Origin: JBDTZF01 sp040005265
GTDB taxonomy: Bacteria > Verrucomicrobiota > Verrucomicrobiia > Chthoniobacterales > UBA10450
Reading direction: 5' to 3'
Length of the DNA: 25,320 bases
Assembly (NCBI GenBank): GCA_040005265.1
Contig: JBDTZF010000025.1
Span: 1 to 25,320, forward strand
The translations under genes and the position numbers were made by a program. Under the pieces are notes generated by a model that searched no databases, was not told the origin of the DNA, and saw only the letters and a program-made list of their open reading frames with translations. Below are positions 20,828 through 25,320 of the stretch, one piece after another. How positions within the stretch are numbered: position 1 is the first letter of the stretch; every line of letters begins with the position of its first letter.

Positions 20828-22249
20828 ATGCTGTTCAATTCACTCACGTTCGTCGTTTTTTTCGCCGTGGTAGTGACTGCTTATTGGAGCATTCGTTCCT
20901 GGACCGCGCGCAAGAACCTGCTCGTCGTCGCGAGCTATATCTTTTACGGCGCGTGGAACCCGCCCTTCGCCGCGTTGCTCTTTTCCACCACCGCCATGGA
21001 TTTTTGGCTCGGATCACGCATGGCCAAGGCCGAGGGACCCCGTTCGCGCCGGATCTGGTTGGTGGCCAGCGTCTGCATGAATCTGAGCATGTTGGGATTT
21101 TTCAAATACGGAAATTTTCTCCTCGAAAACTTCCAGTGGTTGCTCGCCCGCTCCGGCGTCATTTACCAGCCGCCTCACCTCGACATTCTCCTGCCGGTCG
21201 GAATTTCTTTTTACACGTTTCACTCTCTCTCTTACACCCTCGACATTTATCGCGAAGTGCTGCAGCCAACCAAGTCACTGCGCGATTTTGTGCTGGCTGT
21301 CTCCTTTTTTCCTCAGCTCGTCGCCGGACCGATCGTGCGCGCCGGTGATTTTCTTCCGCAACTGGTCACTGCGCCCGGTCTACGGCTCGGGCAATTTATG
21401 TGGGGATTGTTGCTGATGACGCTTGGCCTCTTCGAAAAGATTGTCCTGGCCGATACGATGCTCTCCGGCTCGGCCGACCGGATTTTCAGTTACGGCGGCC
21501 CGCTGGTCGCGCTTGATTCCTGGCTGGGCGTCATGGCGTTCGCCGGTCAAATATTTTTCGATTTCGCCGGCTACTCCATCTGCGCAATTGGCGCAGCCCT
21601 GTGCCTCGGCTTTCATCTCAAAGACAATTTCCGTTTTCCGTACGCGGCCATCGGCTTTTCCGATTTCTGGCGGCGCTGGCACATTTCGCTTTCCACTTTT
21701 CTGCGCGATTACCTCTACATTCCGCTTGGCGGCAATCAGGCCGGCCCGTTCCGGGCCGCTCTGAATCTTGTGATCGTTATGTTCCTAGGCGGCTTGTGGC
21801 ACGGAGCTGCCTGGACATTCGTCGTCTGGGGCCTGCTTCACGGTTCCTATCTCGTATTCGAACGCGTCGCGCGCATTTTCTTCGAAGACGCACGATGGGT
21901 TAACAATTTCGCCGTCCGGTTTTTGATCGGTCTCGTTACGTACGCGGCGGTTTGCATCGCATGGGTATTTTTTCGCGCGCCTGATTTCTCTGTCGCCGCA
22001 CGAATGTTGCAAGGAATGTTCGGCGGGCACGTGCACGGCGACGCGATCCTGGCCACGCGCGAGATGTTGCAAATCGGGATCGTCACCGTCTGTATGATGC
22101 TGGTGCATTGGTCGCTGCGCGACACCAACATCGAGACGGCTGTCACGCGTTTGCCGCGCTGGGTCGTAACCGCGGTGTGGGCCCTAATGACTTGCGCAAT
22201 TATTCTTACTCAAGGAAACAGCAATGCCTTCATCTACTTCCAATTCTAA
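20828..22249 (+). CDS. MBOAT family O-acyltransferase (AlgI-like)
   Basis: 473 aa with many membrane segments. The MBOAT signature is clear: FFKYGNF (91-97), LPVGISFYTFHSLSYTLDIY (122-141), the PQLVAGPIVR block (162-171), YSICAIGAALCLGF, the FWRRWHISLSTFLRDYLYIP segment (280-299) and catalytic His325 in GGLWHGAAWTF. These proteins move acetyl groups from the cytoplasm across the membrane to a periplasmic partner that acetylates a polysaccharide. The start has a weak ribosome site. The next gene overlaps by 26 bases and encodes a membrane-anchored SGNH protein, the expected partner. The glycan target is not in the window. Confidence 0.94.
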   Translation: MLFNSLTFVVFFAVVVTAYWSIRSWTARKNLLVVASYIFYGAWNPPFAALLFSTTAMDFWLGSRMAKAEGPRSRRIWLVASVCMNLSMLGFFKYGNFLLENFQWLLARSGVIYQPPHLDILLPVGISFYTFHSLSYTLDIYREVLQPTKSLRDFVLAVSFFPQLVAGPIVRAGDFLPQLVTAPGLRLGQFMWGLLLMTLGLFEKIVLADTMLSGSADRIFSYGGPLVALDSWLGVMAFAGQIFFDFAGYSICAIGAALCLGFHLKDNFRFPYAAIGFSDFWRRWHISLSTFLRDYLYIPLGGNQAGPFRAALNLVIVMFLGGLWHGAAWTFVVWGLLHGSYLVFERVARIFFEDARWVNNFAVRFLIGLVTYAAVCIAWVFFRAPDFSVAARMLQGMFGGHVHGDAILATREMLQIGIVTVCMMLVHWSLRDTNIETAVTRLPRWVVTAVWALMTCAIILTQGNSNAFIYFQF

Positions 22250-23363
22250 AGGGAAACTTCGTCTGCCGCGTTTGTTCTTCGCTGATCCCAGCGAAATTAT
22301 TCCTCGCGATTACGAGCGACCGATTCCGCAGCTGCCATGGCGCGGCATTACCGTCATCGTTGTCCTAATCGTTTGTGCCGCGATCTGCGCTTGGGAATTC
22401 TATTGCCGGTCGATGGGATACGCGCCCACCCTGAACGACAATGAGGACCTCTGGACGATGGCGCGCCGCCGGGTGCAACCTGAATCCATTGTCATCATCG
22501 GCGATTCAAGGGGCTTGTTCGATGTCGATCTTGATGAAATGCAAACCGGCTTGGGCAAGCGGCCCGTGCAACTCGCCATAGCTGGCAGCTGCGGTTATCC
22601 CGTGCTCGCCGATTTGGCAAACGACCAAAACTTTCACGGCACAATTATTTGCAGCATCGTTCCACGTTTATTCTTCGCGCCGCCGGGCACACCGCCAATG
22701 GCAATTGCGGAAAAATCGGTGCGCCGTTCTCACATGCAGACACCAGCTCAACGCGCGGGCGAACGCCTGGCGATACCTCTCGAGGAACACGTTGCCTTTC
22801 TCAAACAGGAAGATCTGACGCTCGAGCAGCTTCTTCGTCGGTTGCCCATTTCGAATCGCCCCGGCGCGCTCGTTCCTCCGCGTCTCCCGCCATATTTTCA
22901 AACGGTCGATCGTGAACGGCGCGCCCGCATGATCGAGGAATGCGCCCAGCCAGGAAAATTGCAAAGCGCGATCCAGCAGATCTGGATCCCGCTCTTCACT
23001 CCGCCCCCGCCGCCCACCTACATTCCCAAAGATGTTTTCATCGCGGAGATCAACAAGGCCATTGGAGCGCGCTTCCACGACATCACCGCGGCGGTCGAGA
23101 AGCTTCGTGCTCGCGGAGGGAAGATCGTCTTCGTCCGCTTTCCTCACACCGGCGAATTAAAGGCTCTGGAGGATCGAGATACTCCCCGCGCGCAAACGTG
23201 GGAGCCGCTGTTAAAAAGCACAGGTGCTCCAGGAATCTATTACTCGGATTTTCCCGATCTGAGCGGCTTCGATTGTCCCGAATGGTCGCACCTGTCCGCC
23301 GGCGATTCCGTTGAATTTAGCAAACGCCTCGTCCCGCACCTTCGAGAGGCACTGCAGCTTTGA
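22224..23363 (+). CDS. Membrane-anchored SGNH-type acetyltransferase/hydrolase, partner of the MBOAT
   Basis: 379 aa. One membrane helix (about 41-60) anchors a periplasmic domain. The SGNH block I is VIIGDSRGLFD with Ser95. A C-terminal block near DCPEWSHLS has His356 with Asp350 or Glu353 as acid. This layout matches AlgJ/AlgX/PatB-like partners that transfer the acetyl group delivered by the MBOAT. AAGGA lies 7 bases before the ATG, and the first 26 bases overlap the MBOAT gene. The middle region contains a Pro-rich run (about 262-269) and no other recognisable domain. Confidence 0.85.
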   Translation: MPSSTSNSKGKLRLPRLFFADPSEIIPRDYERPIPQLPWRGITVIVVLIVCAAICAWEFYCRSMGYAPTLNDNEDLWTMARRRVQPESIVIIGDSRGLFDVDLDEMQTGLGKRPVQLAIAGSCGYPVLADLANDQNFHGTIICSIVPRLFFAPPGTPPMAIAEKSVRRSHMQTPAQRAGERLAIPLEEHVAFLKQEDLTLEQLLRRLPISNRPGALVPPRLPPYFQTVDRERRARMIEECAQPGKLQSAIQQIWIPLFTPPPPPTYIPKDVFIAEINKAIGARFHDITAAVEKLRARGGKIVFVRFPHTGELKALEDRDTPRAQTWEPLLKSTGAPGIYYSDFPDLSGFDCPEWSHLSAGDSVEFSKRLVPHLREALQL

Positions 23364-23379
23364 TCGCGGGATCCCGCGA
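23364..23379. terminator. 16-bp perfect palindrome after the SGNH gene
   Basis: TCGCGGGATCCCGCGA starts on the first base after the SGNH stop codon and reads identically on both strands. It would form a strong hairpin in RNA. No T run follows, so it is not a standard intrinsic terminator. It may slow transcription or protect the mRNA end of the MBOAT-SGNH operon, 30 bases before the next gene's GTG. Confidence 0.4.
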
Positions 23380-23408
23380 CGGCTTCGGCTCTAACATCTT
23401 ATTTCCCG

Positions 23409-24368
23409 GTGAAGTCGACACGAATTCTAATTCTGACATCGCTCGCAATGATTGCGTTCGCCAGTAACTCGCTCCTGTGTCGCGCGGCGTTAAGACAGAC
23501 CAGAATCGATCCCGCCACCTTTACATTGGTCCGGATTCTGTCCGGCGCGGCCGCCCTTTGGCTCATTATTCAGATTCGAGGAAAGTTGATGGTTGATAGA
23601 ACGGCTTCGCTTTTGGTCGAGAGATATTCCGACTCCCCTGCCACGTCGAAGCCGCGCGAAGGCGGCTCCCTTCAGGAATCGGGCAGCTGGCTCTCCGCGC
23701 TTGCGCTCTTTGGCTATGCCGCCGCGTTTTCGTTCGCATATGTCGATCTTTCGGCCGGGACCGGTGCGCTGTTGCTGTTCGGCGCGGTCCAGGCCACGAT
23801 GATTTTCTGGGGCTGGCGCAACGGAGAAAAGTTAGATGCGCTCCAAGTTGTCGGTCTCGTGGTGGCCATGACCGGACTTGTCGTGCTCGTTTTCCCGGGC
23901 ATTTCCGCTCCTCCGATTGGCGGTTCGATTCTCATGATTGGAGCCGGTGTGGCCTGGGGAATTTACTCAGTGCGCGGCAAAGGAGAAAACAATCCGGCAC
24001 GAGCCACCGCCGAAAATTTTCTGCGCGCGGTCCCTTTTGTTGCGGCCGTTAGTCTCATTATGATAACGAGGATGCGTTTCGACCCGTTGGGATTCACTTA
24101 CGCGGTTATTTCCGGCGCAATCACATCGGGCCTTGGCTACGTGATCTGGTACAGCGCATTGAGCGGTTTGAAAGCCGCCTTCGCCGCTACGGTTCAACTC
24201 AGCGTGCCCGTTCTCGCCGCCACGGGCGGGATTCTGCTACTCGGCGAACCGGTCACGCTTCGCTACGTTTTCGCCTCCATCGCCGTTCTGGGCGGAATCG
24301 CGCTGGTCGCAATCGAAAAGAATTATTCAGGCAAGGCGAACGACACGGTCTCGTTGGCGGCGCGATGA
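23409..24368 (+). CDS. EamA/DMT family transporter with a linker insertion
   Basis: 319 aa from a GTG; an ATG at residue 14 lies inside the first helix. About ten membrane segments form two EamA repeats. Landmarks are FASNSLLCRAALR in helix 1, FTLVRILSGAAALWLIIQIRG, the SAGTGALLLFGAVQATM stretch, and near the end PVLAATGGILLLGEPVT. The family exports or imports small metabolites; the substrate is unknown. Between helices 2 and 3 (about residues 60-91) there is a polar, Ser/Arg/Glu-rich stretch longer than the usual short loop. The 3' end overlaps the convergent gene by 46 bases. Confidence 0.9.
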   Translation: MKSTRILILTSLAMIAFASNSLLCRAALRQTRIDPATFTLVRILSGAAALWLIIQIRGKLMVDRTASLLVERYSDSPATSKPREGGSLQESGSWLSALALFGYAAAFSFAYVDLSAGTGALLLFGAVQATMIFWGWRNGEKLDALQVVGLVVAMTGLVVLVFPGISAPPIGGSILMIGAGVAWGIYSVRGKGENNPARATAENFLRAVPFVAAVSLIMITRMRFDPLGFTYAVISGAITSGLGYVIWYSALSGLKAAFAATVQLSVPVLAATGGILLLGEPVTLRYVFASIAVLGGIALVAIEKNYSGKANDTVSLAAR

Positions 24369-25000
24369 TTCGTCCAGAAATTTTGGCCGTCGAACGTGAG
24401 TGAGCGGCAGGCGAACGGAACTCGCGCCAGATCCTGCACATCGGGCGTTTCCTGTTTGGGATCGAGACGCGCAATGTGCCAATATTCGCCAGGCCGGCTC
24501 GGACCGTCTGGTTGTTCGTTCCCGCGCACGACATAGATCGTTCCATCCACAAATGTGTGACCGCAGATTTCGGCGCCGATGTCGATCTTGCGCAGGATGT
24601 TACCACTCCCATCGAGTTGAAGGATGCGCTGCTTGTACCATTGACTCAGGTAAAGATATTCGCCGTCATAACTCAGATATGACCCGGTGAACTCGGGGCA
24701 CTCGAACATTTTCGCAAAGCCGGCACCGGGACTGTAACGATAAACATAACGATCATCGTTCGTCCCCTCCCCGATAGTAAAACAGAGGGTTCCGTTGGTT
24801 GCCACTGCCGCCCATGGAATTCCAGGGGCCTCACCCTCTTCGAGCAGCGACCAGGTCTTCGTGTCGATCTTATATATATGTCGTAAATCCCGCGACCCCA
24901 TCCAAAGCGCATTCCCCTGAGATGCGAGTGCTTGCGGCGTTATTGCGGATGAAGGGAGTCGGCGTCGTTCCGTGATCGATGGCAATTCCGACATGGTCAT
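24323..25000 (-). CDS. Beta-propeller-like protein of unknown function
   Basis: 225 aa with repeated strand patterns about 40-45 residues apart: LWMGSRDLRHIYKIDTKTW, LCFTIGEG...YVYRYSPG, LYLSQWYKQRILQLDGSG, IYVVRGNE...IARLDPK, and LTFDGQNFWTNH. That periodicity fits an NHL/SMP-30/glutaminyl-cyclotransferase-like propeller. There is no signal peptide, and at 225 aa it is short for a full propeller. Two ATGs (25000 and 24994) are possible starts. Its 3' end overlaps the EamA gene by 46 bases in the antisense sense. Function unknown. Confidence 0.78.
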   Translation of the reverse strand: MTMSELPSITERRRLPSSAITPQALASQGNALWMGSRDLRHIYKIDTKTWSLLEEGEAPGIPWAAVATNGTLCFTIGEGTNDDRYVYRYSPGAGFAKMFECPEFTGSYLSYDGEYLYLSQWYKQRILQLDGSGNILRKIDIGAEICGHTFVDGTIYVVRGNEQPDGPSRPGEYWHIARLDPKQETPDVQDLARVPFACRSLTFDGQNFWTNHRAANETVSFALPE

Positions 25001-25036
25001 GCCGTCAGCCTACAACTGTTCCGTCTGAATTCGAGA

Positions 25037-25064
25037 TTGGACGTTGGGCGTTAAACGTTGGACG
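25037..25064. repeat. Four tandem 7-bp units, consensus TTGGACG
   Basis: Units are TTGGACG, TTGGGCG, TTAAACG and TTGGACG, head to tail, in the 75-bp gap between the propeller gene and the cupin gene. From memory, heptamers of this kind occur between genes in Verrucomicrobiota and produce spurious short ORFs containing RPTFNAQ-like peptides. Read on the - strand here, the stretch does give such a peptide. Function unknown. Confidence 0.75.
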
Positions 25065-25075
25065 TTTGCTGCGGG

Positions 25076-25320
25076 ATGAGCAAAGACAACATCCAGCTGA
25101 GCGCCGTCGAAGATCATGACGGCATTCTGACCATCCGCGGCGGCGGCGCCCGCCGGGACTGGAACGGCATTCATTATAAACAGGGCATGTCCGCCAAAAA
25201 TGTCGGCACAACCAAACTATCCGCCAACATCGCCACCATCCCGCCGGGCGGCGTTGCTTACGCCCACATTCATGTCGGCTTCGAGCTGATCCTTTACATC
25301 CTCGAAGGAAAAGTGCGCCA
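25076..25320 (+). CDS. Cupin domain protein, 3'-truncated by the window edge
   Basis: From the ATG at 25076 (MSKDNIQLSAVEDHDG) the frame stays open to the window end; 81 full codons are visible. The cupin motif 1 pattern is present in PPGGVAYAHIHVGFELILYI followed by LEGK, with His-x-His and Glu in the metal-ligand positions. The second motif lies outside the window. Single-domain cupins bind metal and act on sugars or small acids, or only bind them. GCGGG directly before the ATG is a weak ribosome site. Preceded by the heptamer repeat. Confidence 0.85.
   Translation, partial: MSKDNIQLSAVEDHDGILTIRGGGARRDWNGIHYKQGMSAKNVGTTKLSANIATIPPGGVAYAHIHVGFELILYILEGKVR

Noticed and set aside
1..25320. 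CRISPR array, tRNA/rRNA genes, insertion sequence, prophage or integrase
   Set aside because: No regularly spaced repeat-spacer pattern, no tRNA cloverleaf with a CCA-end pattern that I could see, no transposase, integrase or phage structural proteins, and no long terminal inverted repeats.

Overview
The window is about 25 kb of ordinary-density bacterial chromosome with moderately high GC. The best guess at its source is a Verrucomicrobiota-type soil or water bacterium (Chthoniobacter/Udaeobacter-like). This is inferred from a PEP-CTERM protein, small secreted proteins of a kind I associate with that phylum, a 7-bp TTGGACG tandem repeat in an intergenic gap, and a mix of two-component, SRPBCC, VOC, DoxX and MBOAT genes. 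There are no rRNA or tRNA genes, no CRISPR array, no insertion sequence and no phage genes. Nothing shows that the whole window is an accessory island.

Layout. Positions 1-2676 hold the 3' part of a divergent rsmH (+), abutting a Uup-type ABC-F ATPase (-). Positions 2741-5465 hold a secreted protein of unknown function and an exported epoxide-hydrolase-like alpha/beta hydrolase (both -), then a small integral membrane protein (+). Positions 5516-10283 run on + : a UBP-type zinc-finger protein, a DHA2-type 14-TM exporter, and a phosphorelay pair. That pair is a CHASE3 hybrid kinase with REC and HPt domains, overlapped by a receiver-only response regulator. Positions 10321-13699 hold a small basic secreted protein (-), a PEP-CTERM protein and an NTF2-like protein joined by ATGA (+), and a soluble PAS hybrid kinase (-). 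Positions 13814-16230 hold a PEP-mutase/ICL-family enzyme (+), a His-rich secreted protein (-), a DoxX protein (+) and a creatininase-family hydrolase (-).

Positions 16258-18214 hold an MDR-family reductase with a signal-peptide-like leader (-, upstream of the creatininase gene), then an ABM-fold protein and an OsmC protein (+). Positions 18266-20709 hold an ArsR-led cassette on the - strand. Its order is ArsR, a 59-aa CPVC membrane miniprotein, a possible 57-aa ORF, a VOC protein, two AHSA1/SRPBCC proteins and a SnoaL-like protein. An inverted repeat overlapping the arsR start is a good autoregulatory operator candidate. Positions 20828-23363 hold an MBOAT plus membrane-anchored SGNH pair for O-acetylation of a surface glycan. 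Positions 23409-25320 hold an EamA transporter with an unusual linker insertion, a beta-propeller-like protein (-) and the start of a cupin gene (+).

Most gene families here are familiar. The parts most worth a second look are the ArsR cassette with its unannotated miniproteins and operator, a terminator/anti-terminator-like leader before the PEP-CTERM gene, the kinase-to-receiver phosphorelay with no output domain, the MDR reductase with two plausible starts, and the in-frame insertion in the EamA gene.
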